DNA of 64,000 nt, taken from contig NZ_CP036319.1 of the NCBI RefSeq assembly GCF_007752935.1, forward strand, positions 2,108,001-2,172,000, written 5' to 3'. The notes beneath the pieces are model-generated. The model ran no database searches, was not told where the DNA came from, and saw only the letters and a list, made by a program, of their open reading frames with translations. Made by a program: the position numbers and the translations under genes. Shown here piece by piece: positions 33,158 through 42,810 of the stretch (the stretch's first letter is position 1; each line of letters begins with the position of its first letter). The stretch is from Crateriforma conspicua (GTDB lineage: Bacteria > Planctomycetota > Planctomycetia > Pirellulales > Pirellulaceae).

Positions 33158-33634
33158 ATGAAATCGAAGAAGACGGTTGTCGTCCTTGTGGTAGCGATCA
33201 CTGCAATTCTATTTTGCGTAGCGCTGACCAACATGCACACCATTTCGACGCCACGTTTGGTGATTCGATTCGAGGGCAAACCCGCAAGCAACGTGACACT
33301 GATTCTGCCCGACGGTGACGCCGCCCCGTACCAACTGGACGGGGACGGAAGCATCACGGCCCGAGAGATCGGCTGGAGGGAATCACTCATCTTGCTTCCT
33401 AAGCCGGACGGAGGAGGCGTTTCCGTAGGCTTTCCGCAGCATGGAACGAAAGTGATCGATTTCCAAGGCCGCATGACGACGACCACGATCGTCCAATACT
33501 TTGGCTTGGTATCGAATCAGTCAGAAGCGTTTACTCTGACGGACGCAGACATCGCGGACATCGAAAGCGGTCGGAAGTCGTCGGCCGAGATTGTGGAAGA
33601 GATTCGGCGATCGAAAAGCGGAGAGTCAAAGTGA
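33158..33634 (+). CDS. Small membrane-anchored protein of unknown function
   Basis: 158 residues with one N-terminal membrane helix (TVVVLVVAITAILFCVALT) followed by an extracytoplasmic beta-rich domain (TPRLVIRFEGKPASNVTLILPDGD). The latter resembles small carboxypeptidase-regulatory-like modules seen in planctomycete proteins, though no catalytic residues are visible. The C-terminal tail is helical (LTDADIADIESGRKSSAEIVEEI). Role unknown. Confidence 0.55.
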   Translation: MKSKKTVVVLVVAITAILFCVALTNMHTISTPRLVIRFEGKPASNVTLILPDGDAAPYQLDGDGSITAREIGWRESLILLPKPDGGGVSVGFPQHGTKVIDFQGRMTTTTIVQYFGLVSNQSEAFTLTDADIADIESGRKSSAEIVEEIRRSKSGESK

Positions 33635-33704
33635 TTTTGCCGACGTCAAGACAGCCAATCGTTCGAGCGTCTGGAATCCCAACCTAGAAAATGAAGGTGC
33701 CTTT

Positions 33705-34157
33705 GTGTTTGGTCTGAGCGTCACCGAACTCGCCATCGTCGCATTGATGTGCTTGCCGATCGTCCTCTTAATTGGCGTCATGCTGAAGAAGATGGGCTAC
33801 TCGGATTTGACCGCAATCGGTCTTGCCCTACTGGTGCTAACGCCGTTGAACTGGCTTGTCTTGGCATATATCGTCTTCTTCAAGTGGCCGATACACGAAG
33901 AACTCGAACTGCTGCGACGACAGGTTGCCGATAAGGCAACACCCGAGGGCATACGACCGGCGCTTCGTGAAAGCCAATCGCATCCGCTCCATGTTGCCAT
34001 ACGCAAGGGATACACCGACGTCGTGGAGGCGCTGATTTCGCAGGGGTTGGATGTGGACGCAAGGACTGCTGACGGGCAGACACCGCTTCAGCTCGCCGTT
34101 GCCTGCGAGCATGATGAAATAGCTGAGTTGCTGCGTCGACATGGGGCGACGGGGTGA
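33705..34157 (+). CDS. Membrane protein with C-terminal ankyrin repeats
   Basis: 150 residues from the GTG at 33705, which is preceded by GAAGG. Two membrane helices (ELAIVALMCLPIVLLIGVML and TAIGLALLVLTPLNWLVLAYIVFF) are followed by about two ankyrin repeats: HPLHVAIRKGYTDVVEALISQGLDVDART and TPLQLAVACEHDEIAELLRRHGA. Ankyrin repeats mediate protein contacts; partner unknown. A longer upstream reading is open but has no start or homology. Confidence 0.62.
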   Translation: MFGLSVTELAIVALMCLPIVLLIGVMLKKMGYSDLTAIGLALLVLTPLNWLVLAYIVFFKWPIHEELELLRRQVADKATPEGIRPALRESQSHPLHVAIRKGYTDVVEALISQGLDVDARTADGQTPLQLAVACEHDEIAELLRRHGATG

Positions 34158-34202
34158 TTTTTGGCAAACATTTTGGCTCCGAACAAAGGTTGACTTTCAA
34201 AA

Positions 34203-35063
34203 ATGCACAAATCGATCTTCTACTCACTTGTTTTGTCAGCCTTGTGTGTCCAGTGCTGCCCCGATACCGCTCAAGCGGAAAAATACAAATTGGTGCGAGT
34301 GCTGGAAGTGGCCGGACGCCAGGGAATTGCGACCGACGGCCGACGGTATTTCGTCAGCGGTAGCAAGTCACTCCATGTTTACTCCAAGCAAGGCGAGTTG
34401 CTGAAATCCAACGAAGATCCATTCGTCGATTTGGAGAAACCAGCCAACCACTTTGGCGACATCAGCGTTCACAACGGAGAACTGTACGCAGGGATTGAAT
34501 GGTTCGAGGACGGTCGCGGCAAAGACATCCAGATCGCTGTTTATGACGCCGAGTCGCTAAAGTTCAAACGTGCGTTTCCCTGGAATCCTGAGTCCGGGCA
34601 AGTGGAAGTGAGTGCTTTGGCAGTCGATGCCACCAGCGGTCTCATCTGGATGACGGACTGGGTGAGCGGTAACTATGTCTATCGCTACCGGCTCGCCGAC
34701 GGAGAATACGCCGGTAAGTTGCACTTGCGACCGGTCCCTCAGTGGCAACAGGGCATCGCGTGTTACCGTGGCGTACTTTTCATCACTGCTGATGACGGCG
34801 ATGCCGACAACCAGGAGGCCGACAATCTCTGGAAAGCGCCGGCCGATGCCACGGGGACGGCGGCCTACGTCAACCACGAACTAGCGTTTGACCAACTGCG
34901 TGATGTTGGTGAGATCGAAGGCATCGATTTTGATGAAATGGCTGGAGAAATGTTGGTGCTATCCAATCGTGGTAAACGGATCGTTCTGGGCATGCCCAAG
35001 GGTTTGTACCCTGGCTACGATCGGGAAATCAGCGAAGTCTACGTGTTTCGAATAACGAAATAG
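34203..35063 (+). CDS. Exported beta-propeller-like protein
   Basis: 286 residues. MHKSIFYSLVLSALCVQCCPDTAQA is a signal peptide. The mature protein shows four to six strand-turn repeats: GIATDGRRYFVSGSKSLHVYSKQGELL, DISVHNGELYAGIEWF, VSALAVDATSGLIWMTDW, YRYRLADGEYAGKL and GIDFDEMAGEMLVLSNRGKRIV. This resembles SMP-30/NHL-like propellers. No catalytic assignment is possible. It stands alone between the ankyrin gene and a convergent membrane gene. Confidence 0.62.
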   Translation: MHKSIFYSLVLSALCVQCCPDTAQAEKYKLVRVLEVAGRQGIATDGRRYFVSGSKSLHVYSKQGELLKSNEDPFVDLEKPANHFGDISVHNGELYAGIEWFEDGRGKDIQIAVYDAESLKFKRAFPWNPESGQVEVSALAVDATSGLIWMTDWVSGNYVYRYRLADGEYAGKLHLRPVPQWQQGIACYRGVLFITADDGDADNQEADNLWKAPADATGTAAYVNHELAFDQLRDVGEIEGIDFDEMAGEMLVLSNRGKRIVLGMPKGLYPGYDREISEVYVFRITK

Positions 35064-35163
35064 AATTCCAATGCCCATTCGCCGTCGACTCGAGATAGAT
35101 TCTGTCTGCCGTGATTATCAAACCCGTACCAGACGCCGCTCGCGACGTCGTTGATTCCCCCGG

Positions 35164-35604
35164 CTAAATGGAGGCGGCGGCCGTGTAGTACACACCGAGT
35201 GTGCCCACGAATCCAACCGGAAAACCAATCCACAAGGGTCGCCACGCACGTAATCGCCGCGATCTCAAAAAATAGGCCAGCACCTCCATCACAAACGGTA
35301 CGAATCCGACGGTGAAGAAAAACCAGTAAATGAGGCCTTTTCCACCGAACGGCAAGTACGCTCCTTCGAGATAGAAGTAAAACAGCAACAATCCGATGGG
35401 AGCAAGGATCGGGTACAAAAAACACAATGGCACGTGGCCGCCCATAGCCATTTTTACTGGAGTGAGTGCAATGGACGCGATAATTCCGAGGAGATATGCC
35501 CCGAGGTACTTGAGGATCTCGCGGAACACAGCCCGAGCGGACATTCCGCTTGAATCCTGAGGTTCAGCTTCGACACCCGTTGGCAAATAAGGATTTTCCG
35601 CCAT
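35164..35604 (-). CDS. Membrane protein with N-terminal ENPYxP motif
   Basis: 146 residues. It begins MAENPYLPTGVEAE, an N-terminal ENPYxP motif that recurs in many planctomycete membrane proteins. Three to four hydrophobic helices follow (LGAYLLGIIASIALTPV, PLCFLYPILAPIGLLLFYFYL, GLIYWFFFTVGFVPFVMEVLAYFL, IGFPVGFVGTLGVYYTA). Start at 35604 places the motif at the terminus. Function unknown. Confidence 0.62.
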   Translation of the reverse strand: MAENPYLPTGVEAEPQDSSGMSARAVFREILKYLGAYLLGIIASIALTPVKMAMGGHVPLCFLYPILAPIGLLLFYFYLEGAYLPFGGKGLIYWFFFTVGFVPFVMEVLAYFLRSRRLRAWRPLWIGFPVGFVGTLGVYYTAAASI

Positions 35605-36044
35605 GTTGATGGACCTGAAATATTTGGCGCAATTGACCGTATGGTCAGCCGGGAGCCGCTCCCTGCAAAGGTCATCTTCAGTGTAGCCGGAGCGGCTCAC
35701 TGTCGCGTCCTCTTCTTTGCAGTTGCGTGGGAGGGAAGCAGTGATGAGTTCTGTCGCAAGAATGAAGTCGGAATTCCGCGGCAAGCGATATCGCCCAGAC
35801 CAGTATTGAACTTGCGGAAAGACATTCAGGAACTCATTACCGAAACTCGCTGTGAGCTGGGCGAGGCGGGCCCGCGCGGAATCGCGAAGTCTGCGGTCAC
35901 CGGAGCCCTAATTATGAGAGCGGCGGGAGGACGGGGGGCACTGTTAACCGATTTCACAGCAATGACTTAGGTCACTGCCGTGTCAATTCCCGCGATTTTC
36001 CTGGCATGGCGTGAAGGATTCGCTTTCTCGCCGATCTAATAACT
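35605..36044. other. Gap upstream of the first ECF sigma factor
   Basis: 440 bp with no convincing gene. It separates divergent genes (membrane protein at left, sigma factor at right) and should contain both promoters. A purine-rich, GC-rich stretch around 35860-35940 (GGCGGGAGGACGGGGGG) is notable. I see no clear ECF-type -35 motif and cannot assign a promoter. Confidence 0.45.
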
Positions 36045-36539
36045 ATGAACAGTCATGAAGAATTCGAGAGCGTGGTGAATGCCCATTGGGTCGACGTTGT
36101 TCGGCTCGGCATCCTGATGTTCGCTGATGAGACCGAAGCCGAGGAAGTCGCCCAGCAGACGTTCTTCAAGGCGTATACCGCGTGGGATTCATTCGAAGGT
36201 CGCTCGAGCGTCCGAACATGGCTGTTCCGCATCGCCATCAATGTTTGTCGGAGGAATCTCACCACTCGCAAACGTTTCCAAGGCGAACGACTCGACCATC
36301 ACATCGAGCTGACGCATCCCGAGCCCGACCCGCGTGAACAACAGATGAAGGATGAGGTGAGGCAGGCCTTGAATCGACTACCGCCGCCTCATCGCTTGAT
36401 TCTGACGCTGTTCTGCATCGAGGGCCTGAAGCATCAGGAAATCGCCAGGATCTTTGATGTTCCCGAAGGAACGGTCTGGTCGCGATTGCACAAGGCCAAA
36501 CAAGAACTGAGAAAAGAACTTCAAGCAATCGAGGATTGA
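36045..36539 (+). CDS. ECF RNA polymerase sigma factor
   Basis: 164 residues with both conserved ECF regions. Sigma-2: ADETEAEEVAQQTFFKAYTAWDSFEGRSSVRTWLFRIAINVCRR (residues about 27-70, described by its key parts AEEVAQQTFFKAY and RTWLFRIA). Sigma-4: LNRLPPPHRLILTLFCIEGLKHQEIARIF with the helix-turn-helix ending VPEGTVWSRLHKAKQELR. The gene for a membrane protein with a short cytoplasmic N-terminus starts 2 bp after the stop and is a good anti-sigma candidate. Confidence 0.93.
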   Translation: MNSHEEFESVVNAHWVDVVRLGILMFADETEAEEVAQQTFFKAYTAWDSFEGRSSVRTWLFRIAINVCRRNLTTRKRFQGERLDHHIELTHPEPDPREQQMKDEVRQALNRLPPPHRLILTLFCIEGLKHQEIARIFDVPEGTVWSRLHKAKQELRKELQAIED

Positions 36540-36541
36540 TC

Positions 36542-37252
36542 ATGGATACCAAAGAAATCAGGACACTATGTCTCAAGCGTGTCTACGGAGTAGCGCTGAC
36601 CGAAGGCGAACGGGACTTGGTCGCTGTCTATGTGCAAACTGCTGACGGCAGGGACTACCTGCGGGAGTGTCAGGAGATGAAAGACCTGCTGAAAGATGTG
36701 GCCGACGTAAACATCAAGCCGGCCGATCATGAGGCGATGGTCGAGAACTTTGAGCGTACCATTCGCCAGAAGTTCAACGAGACGGTGTTCCAACCTTGGT
36801 GGCGAGCTAACAGCGCGCCAATTATTCTGGGAATCATGGCTGGGTTGTTTATCGTTCTCGATGATGGTTGGAGTGTCATCAATACTGTGCTGCTGGGGAT
36901 TTGTGCCTTTTGGCTGATCACGGACTGTTTCCAGCGGTACTACTATGCGAAAGTCTTGAGCAGGCCTGACCTTTACGAATACGCCAAGGCATCAAGGAGA
37001 CGGTCAGACCGGATACTTCAGAGCCTGCCGCGTCGAACGCTGTTGACCATGTTCTCCGGGCTGGCCATCGCGGCCGTGTCGTACGGTGCGTACTGGGGCT
37101 ATCGGCAGTTCGGCTTCATCGCGCCGGCGATCGTGATCTTTGTCCTGATTGATGCGATTGCCGTTGTTGCCATCGTCGTCTTCCAGTACCGCAAGCTGAA
37201 GCGATCGGATCCCGAAGTCTGGGACTGGTGGGCGGAAGAGATCAAGGAGTGA
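36542..37252 (+). CDS. Membrane protein, probable anti-sigma partner of the preceding sigma factor
   Basis: 236 residues starting 2 bp after the sigma gene. About 90 cytoplasmic residues (MDTKEIRTLCLKRVYGVALTE and helices) precede two pairs of membrane helices (APIILGIMAGLFIVL, VINTVLLGICAFWLITDCF, TMFSGLAIAAVSYGAYWGY, FIAPAIVIFVLIDAIAVVAIVVF). No zinc-finger HxxxCxxC is visible, so it is not a classical ZAS protein; the assignment rests on tight coupling with a sigma gene. Confidence 0.6.
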   Translation: MDTKEIRTLCLKRVYGVALTEGERDLVAVYVQTADGRDYLRECQEMKDLLKDVADVNIKPADHEAMVENFERTIRQKFNETVFQPWWRANSAPIILGIMAGLFIVLDDGWSVINTVLLGICAFWLITDCFQRYYYAKVLSRPDLYEYAKASRRRSDRILQSLPRRTLLTMFSGLAIAAVSYGAYWGYRQFGFIAPAIVIFVLIDAIAVVAIVVFQYRKLKRSDPEVWDWWAEEIKE

Positions 37253-37378
37253 CGGGCAAGAAATGGAACTCCGACGCGGCTCACTCATTGTTGCAACACC
37301 ACTGCTGCTCGGCCTTCCCACCACGCTCAACGTTGTGTTCGCCGAGCTGAGTCTTCGCCGGCTTGAGAGACAGGTTAC

Positions 37379-38092
37379 ATGAACTCTGGAACATCGAAAA
37401 CGAAGAGAGTCAAAGGATTGAGGTTCAGTCTGGGGCAACTGCTCGGCTTCATGTTGCTGATTGCATTGTTGATATCCAACCTGCTCCTTGTTCAGCGTGT
37501 CCGTGACTCGGAACGTGAACTGACACAACTGCGAAGGGAGCAAGGTAAGCTCGTAGTCGACGACCCAGGCCAGATGAACATCATTCCTGTTCCAGGGCCC
37601 CAGTTGGATTGGCGGAAAAACTGGAGCTGGAGGGTTTATGCTCCGCCTGGCACGAAGATTGATATTTGCTTCTGCAACCGATTGATCCCAGCGGATGGAC
37701 TCCCCGATGAGAAAGCAAATTACATCTGGCGGAATACGATGGATGCAAAAGACTTCATTGGCTCGCTACCAAATGGCAAACTGTTGTCAGTATCGTTGGT
37801 CAAGAAATCCAAGAATGGAACGACAAAATCATATCTGGATTTTACCGATGGCGATTCGATCCTCTCGTACCCGCTGGAACATGATGTTGATGCAACTCGA
37901 GCCAGTACTACCGAAGTCGCGGCGGACGACGGTCAGAAAACGAGTGAACTGGGCAAACCACTCGTATTGCTTCGTCGCCGGTTGAGCATTCGGGAGAAGC
38001 CAATGCCAGATGGAACAACAAGTGAACGGATTCCATTTCAGCAGCCGCTGGAAGGATTCATGCTGTGGCTCGAGCCCCGGGGTAAGAGGTAG
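37379..38092 (+). CDS. Single-span membrane protein with extracytoplasmic domain
   Basis: 237 residues. The N-terminus RFSLGQLLGFMLLIALLISNLLLV is the planctomycete-type one-span anchor (RFSxxxLL) and is followed by a short coiled coil (RVRDSERELTQLRREQ) and a soluble domain of about 170 residues (WSWRVYAPPG to GFMLWLEPRG). It is the intact relative of the truncated gene at 31759-32271. Function unknown. It follows the sigma/anti-sigma pair by 126 bp, so it may be a target of that system. Confidence 0.62.
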   Translation: MNSGTSKTKRVKGLRFSLGQLLGFMLLIALLISNLLLVQRVRDSERELTQLRREQGKLVVDDPGQMNIIPVPGPQLDWRKNWSWRVYAPPGTKIDICFCNRLIPADGLPDEKANYIWRNTMDAKDFIGSLPNGKLLSVSLVKKSKNGTTKSYLDFTDGDSILSYPLEHDVDATRASTTEVAADDGQKTSELGKPLVLLRRRLSIREKPMPDGTTSERIPFQQPLEGFMLWLEPRGKR

Positions 38093-38322
38093 TCGAAACC
38101 AATCCTGAAAGGACGCGGGCTCTGCCCAAAACGACATGCGATCAGTGGCGATTTGGGCGCGGCGGATGCATCGAACGCCCGATCAATCTCCTGGGTACCG
38201 GTAGACTTTCGGCTAGAATGCGATCATAAGCCGCGAAAACAATCACGGGGCGCCAGCCACAATGCACGGATTGAGCGGATTCACGAAGGGCCCAGGTCCA
38301 GCTAAGCCAGCCCAAACCCAAC

Positions 38323-38934
38323 ATGAATGAGACGTCGCTTAGTTTGCTGCACCGCCTTCAAGAGTCTTCCGAAACGGAGAGTTGGGATCGGCTCATAACA
38401 TTGTACGCACCGCTCATTCGAGCATGGCTGCGGAAGTACGACGTTCAAGAGAGCGACGCGGACGATTTAGTACAAGAGGTGTTGCTGGCGGTATCGAAGG
38501 ATCTCAGCAAGTTTGAGCATGGTGGGCAGCCGGGCGCTTTTCGGGGGTGGCTGAAGGGAATTCTGGTCAATCGGCTGCGAAATTTCTGGCGAGCACGAGA
38601 TCGCCGTCGAGAGGCACGCGGTCATTCCGATATCGACGAGAGGTTGGCTGAGTTGGAGATTCCAACCAGTGAGTTGAGTCAGCTTTGGAACGAGGAGCAC
38701 GACCGATACGTCTTGCGACAGCTACTCGAACTGGTCAAGCCTCATTTCGCCCCCAACACGTGGACGGCGTTCGATCGGGTCGCCCTCAAGGGGGAAAGGC
38801 CGCGTGATGTTGCAGCAGAAATGAAGATTTCGCTGAATGCCGTTGTGACGGCTAAGTCCAGAGTGCTAGGCAGGTTACGTCAAGAATCCCAAGGGCTTGT
38901 CGACTCATATTCGGGTTTTTCGGCCCGGCGCTAA
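38323..38934 (+). CDS. ECF sigma factor, planctomycete type
   Basis: 203 residues: LHRLQESSETESWDRLITLYAPLIRAWLRKY and DADDLVQEVLLAVSKDLSKFEHGG, GAFRGWLKGILVNRLRNFW form region 2. Region 4 is LVKPHFAPNTWTAFDRVALKGERPRDVAAEMKISLNAV with VTAKSRVLGRLRQE. The SLLxRLQ...SWxRLxxLYxPLI start is typical of the large planctomycete ECF groups whose genes sit before serine/threonine kinases. The next gene is such a kinase with an embedded zinc-binding anti-sigma-like motif. Confidence 0.92.
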   Translation: MNETSLSLLHRLQESSETESWDRLITLYAPLIRAWLRKYDVQESDADDLVQEVLLAVSKDLSKFEHGGQPGAFRGWLKGILVNRLRNFWRARDRRREARGHSDIDERLAELEIPTSELSQLWNEEHDRYVLRQLLELVKPHFAPNTWTAFDRVALKGERPRDVAAEMKISLNAVVTAKSRVLGRLRQESQGLVDSYSGFSARR

Positions 38935-39042
38935 CATAAATGTGCGGCTGCGGCTCTTTCAAGATAGCCGCACGTCACTCGCGGACGGATCCGTCTGTGC
39001 CCGAGAGACGAATGCTGAAAATTTAACGATGGAGAGCCCCCG

Positions 39043-42000
39043 GTGCCTGAGCTAACAACCGTGCCTGAGCAAACAACCCACCCCAGCCCTACCGATTTAC
39101 ACGCTTTCGGACTTGGACAACTTCCTCCTGATGAAGCGACTGCTATCGAGAGACATATCAGCGAGTGTGAACCTTGCTGCGAGACCATTGCCGATCTTTC
39201 ATCCGCTGACACGTTCATTGAGCTTCTGCAGAGCGCAGATCAGGAACCAAACGCTCAGACAGCGGATCACCAGTCGGGCACTACCAATCAGAGTTCGGCG
39301 GGCGTTCCCGAGCCGCTCGCTCAGCACCCGCGATACGAGATCATCGATCTGATCGGCAAAGGCGGCATGGGCGACGTCTACAAAGCTCGCCACCGGAAGA
39401 TGGAACGGACGGTGGCGCTAAAGGTCATCAATCGCGGACTGGTTCGGAAAGCCGAAGCCGTGGATCGTTTCCATCGTGAAGTGAAGGCCGCCGCGCAACT
39501 GTCTCATCCCAACATTGTGACCGCCTATGACGCCGATCATGCCGGCGACTTTCACTTCATGGTGATGGAGTACGTCGACGGAGTCGATTTGTCTCAGACG
39601 GTCAAGAAGCGAGGAGCGTTGCCCGTCGCCGAAGCATGCGATTACATCCGGCAGGCAGCGATCGGGCTGCAACACGCTCACGAATGCGGCATGGTGCATC
39701 GCGATATCAAGCCTCACAACATGATGGTGACTGCGGATGGCACGATCAAGATTCTCGATTTCGGTCTAGCCTCACTCGCACCTGAAGCGATCCCAGCCTC
39801 CGACACTGTGGCAGTTCGATCTGACTTAACGGCAGCGGGCGCCCTCATGGGGACTCCCGATTTTATTTCGCCAGAACAGGCCACTGACGCCCGCAGCGTT
39901 GATATTCGAAGCGATATCTACAGTCTCGGCGCGACATTCTATTTTCTGTTGTCCGGCCGCCCGCTGTTCGCTGATGGAAGCGTGATGGAGAAACTGAAGG
40001 GGCACGCACAGTTCGAACCTGAGCCCCTGAATTCTCTACGCGATGATGTACCAACTGATCTCGCGATCATCATTTCAAAAATGATCGCCAAGGATCCGGA
40101 AGAGCGATTTCAAACGCCCGTGGAAGTGGCGGACGCCCTCTCAAAGTTCAAGGTTGCCGTCGCGGGAGGCGCAGTATCGGCGAGCACCGAGGTCGAAAAG
40201 GCCAAGCCTGCCTTCGCTGCTTTGACGCTTCGAAGAGTCCCTACATTGATAGCCTTGGCCATCGCGACAGTACTTGCTTTTGGACTGTTGAGCGTGAAGG
40301 GCTGCGGTGATCCTGCTCAGGAAACGCAGAATGCGTACACCGATCTCAGTTCGTATCTTCAAACGGGAAAGAAGACGAAGCATAACACCTACTCCGTAAA
40401 TGCCCTGAACGTGCTGACCGACAGCAGCGAGGGTCGGAAGCTGCTGGCAAAAATCGATGCAGATTCAGAGGAGCTTTCCTTTGCCAACTTTGAAGATGCG
40501 GGAGCGAAACACGCCATCGACTGGGCCGCGGCACTCATTCACGACGACCGTGTAACTCCACGGCAACGTGAACTCACGGTGACGGTACAGCATGAGAGTG
40601 GGAGCTACGGACCAGTTGGGAGTGCGCCCAGTCAGTTTCATCTGGAGAGTGTCCGGATAGCGAAAGGTGGAGGTTTCTCCGGGCCTAAACTCGTGATCGG
40701 TTTTGCAGCATCGGATCGGGCCAAAGACCGACAGGTCGTGCAGGAGACATTTCAGCTGAAACCGGGAAAGCGTTACGAAGTGGACGTTGACCTCGTCGAC
40801 GTGATTGACGGTTCGATTGACTGGATCGATCTATGGAGAAATGGAAAAGAAAAAGCCCCCGAGGTTCATTCCGGCGACGATCAACCAGCGACTGCCGCAG
40901 CATCGCCAAGCAAGCCCGAACTCAAAGTCACCAGCAAGACGGTCAACAAGGGCACGGCTGGACTACCGAGTCTGTACGACTGGAACTTCAAGGGCCGTGA
41001 CCTCGGTGATTTGAAGGTCCGATTACTGCTCGCTCAGAACGGAAAGATCGAAGTTATGCAGGAATTTGATTTCGAAGAGATTCCGACCGAGTTCGCCAAT
41101 ACGGTTCGCCTAGAGGTGAGAAATGATGCGACAGGTGCGGACCGCAAGCGAAGGGTGAACGCCATTCTTTTTGTCGAATCTCCAGTCCCCTCGCGTAGTG
41201 CAACTGTCAATGAAGACAAAGGGCTCTCGATCAGCGTCGAAGCCCCGTTCAGTAACACAACTGAACTAGCCGATCTGGAACCGATCGACCCGGGGCAGAC
41301 ACAATTGCTGCTTGCCTTGAGCTACTGGAAAGGGGACATGACCCACGACCTCTCGATGGAGTCGATGACTGCAGCGACAAAGGACGGCAATGCCACCTTC
41401 CTGTTTGTCACGCTTGACTGGTCGCCCGCGAATCCGGACGTCACACAACTCCAGGGCGACTGGGAAACCTCGTCGGTCACCGAAAGCGGAGAACAGCTTG
41501 CCACTGAAAACGGCTTTGGCGGCCTCCTGCTCCAGATCAAGGGCAACAGGTTTGTTATCAAGGAAAGGACGCCCAACGGTGATATTTCCGACGTTGACAC
41601 TGGTCGGATCGAGATCGGCAGCACAGCGACCCCCAAAACCATTGACTTCATTGACCGCGACCAACCCAATCAACGATCTCTGGGCATCTACGAACTCAAC
41701 GACGGTGTGCTGCGAATTTGTCTGGTCGAGCAAGGCGGGACTGATTCCCCTGCGGGGGAACGCATCGCCGACTCGAAACCCGTCAAGCGTCCCACGACGT
41801 TTGATTCCCCAGGTGACAGCAACGTTATGTTCATGGAGTTCCGGCGCAAGCAACCGGACGAGAACGAGCAATCGACTCGTGATGTATTCGACACGACCTA
41901 CATCAACAAAGACACGGTAGGTTTACTGGTTGCTCACCCACAGCGGATCCTCACTCGGAAATCAAAGGTGAAGGAAGGGTTTGACCAGATGTTCGCAAGA

Positions 42001-42810
42001 ATCGCTGAGTCCGAGGGCCTCGATATCAGAAACCTTCGCCAGGTCGTCGCACAACTAGGCCCGCCTCCCCTAAGCAGCAGGACGATCAGAAACTTCTTTG
42101 ATGAACAAATCTGGACGTTGATTCTTCGTTTCAATGACCCGGTCGACGTAACGTCATACATCGACAACCACGCGTCAGGATACACGCAAGCGGAGCACAA
42201 AGGCGAAACGTACTATCAACATGATGGCAGAATGGAGATGTGGTTTCCCGATGACCGAACTCTGGTCTGTGCCGCGGAACGGCGAATTCTGAGTCTTATT
42301 GACGAGCCTGAAGGGAAGGGACTGATGGCCGCGCGGCTGGGACGCGCTGACGCAGTAGACGACCTGCTGTTGGAGTTCGACGTTCGCAGTGCCGGGCCAT
42401 TGCTGCTCGAATCGCTGCCAGCCGAGGCACAGGATCCGGAGGTGTACCCGGTCATCGAACAGGCCAGCGAGCAACTCAGAAGGATCACGCTGACCGCAAA
42501 GCAGACTTCGGATACGCCGATCCTCGCGCGATTCCAGGCAATCGATGCGGAGACCGCACGAGCGCTCCATGACCAAGCCTCGGTCTTGCTGGAAACAGCC
42601 AAACGTGGCTGGCCGAAGCTCAGAGAATCGATTCGTGAGCGTCCTGACGACGAAAACACAAAGCTGGCCAGTGCATTTGCCGACGAGGTCGATTCTCTGG
42701 TTCCCGCCATACGACTGACCGTCGACGAAGATCAGTTGTTGGTTCGAGTTGATGAAGAGGACGGCGTCGATCTCGTTGGTTTGCTCGTCTTCTTTATGCT
42801 GATTGACTGA
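39043..42810 (+). CDS. Transmembrane serine/threonine protein kinase with zinc-finger start and TIGR03067 domain
   Basis: 1255 residues from a GTG preceded by GGAGAG. Residues 35-50 (RHISECEPCCETI) form an anti-sigma-type zinc-binding HxxxCxxC. Residues about 98-370 are a Hanks kinase: GKGGMGDVYKA, ALKVINR, VHRDIKPHNM, ILDFGLASL, GTPDFISPEQ, DIRSDIYSLGATFY. A membrane helix (TLIALAIATVLAFGLLSV) lies near residue 410. The extracytoplasmic part includes a TIGR03067-type domain (about 800-935: LQGDWETSSVTESG, IDFIDRDQPNQRSLGIYEL). The last 300 residues are unrecognised. With the sigma gene upstream it likely forms a signalling pair. Confidence 0.9.
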   Translation: MPELTTVPEQTTHPSPTDLHAFGLGQLPPDEATAIERHISECEPCCETIADLSSADTFIELLQSADQEPNAQTADHQSGTTNQSSAGVPEPLAQHPRYEIIDLIGKGGMGDVYKARHRKMERTVALKVINRGLVRKAEAVDRFHREVKAAAQLSHPNIVTAYDADHAGDFHFMVMEYVDGVDLSQTVKKRGALPVAEACDYIRQAAIGLQHAHECGMVHRDIKPHNMMVTADGTIKILDFGLASLAPEAIPASDTVAVRSDLTAAGALMGTPDFISPEQATDARSVDIRSDIYSLGATFYFLLSGRPLFADGSVMEKLKGHAQFEPEPLNSLRDDVPTDLAIIISKMIAKDPEERFQTPVEVADALSKFKVAVAGGAVSASTEVEKAKPAFAALTLRRVPTLIALAIATVLAFGLLSVKGCGDPAQETQNAYTDLSSYLQTGKKTKHNTYSVNALNVLTDSSEGRKLLAKIDADSEELSFANFEDAGAKHAIDWAAALIHDDRVTPRQRELTVTVQHESGSYGPVGSAPSQFHLESVRIAKGGGFSGPKLVIGFAASDRAKDRQVVQETFQLKPGKRYEVDVDLVDVIDGSIDWIDLWRNGKEKAPEVHSGDDQPATAAASPSKPELKVTSKTVNKGTAGLPSLYDWNFKGRDLGDLKVRLLLAQNGKIEVMQEFDFEEIPTEFANTVRLEVRNDATGADRKRRVNAILFVESPVPSRSATVNEDKGLSISVEAPFSNTTELADLEPIDPGQTQLLLALSYWKGDMTHDLSMESMTAATKDGNATFLFVTLDWSPANPDVTQLQGDWETSSVTESGEQLATENGFGGLLLQIKGNRFVIKERTPNGDISDVDTGRIEIGSTATPKTIDFIDRDQPNQRSLGIYELNDGVLRICLVEQGGTDSPAGERIADSKPVKRPTTFDSPGDSNVMFMEFRRKQPDENEQSTRDVFDTTYINKDTVGLLVAHPQRILTRKSKVKEGFDQMFARIAESEGLDIRNLRQVVAQLGPPPLSSRTIRNFFDEQIWTLILRFNDPVDVTSYIDNHASGYTQAEHKGETYYQHDGRMEMWFPDDRTLVCAAERRILSLIDEPEGKGLMAARLGRADAVDDLLLEFDVRSAGPLLLESLPAEAQDPEVYPVIEQASEQLRRITLTAKQTSDTPILARFQAIDAETARALHDQASVLLETAKRGWPKLRESIRERPDDENTKLASAFADEVDSLVPAIRLTVDEDQLLVRVDEEDGVDLVGLLVFFMLID

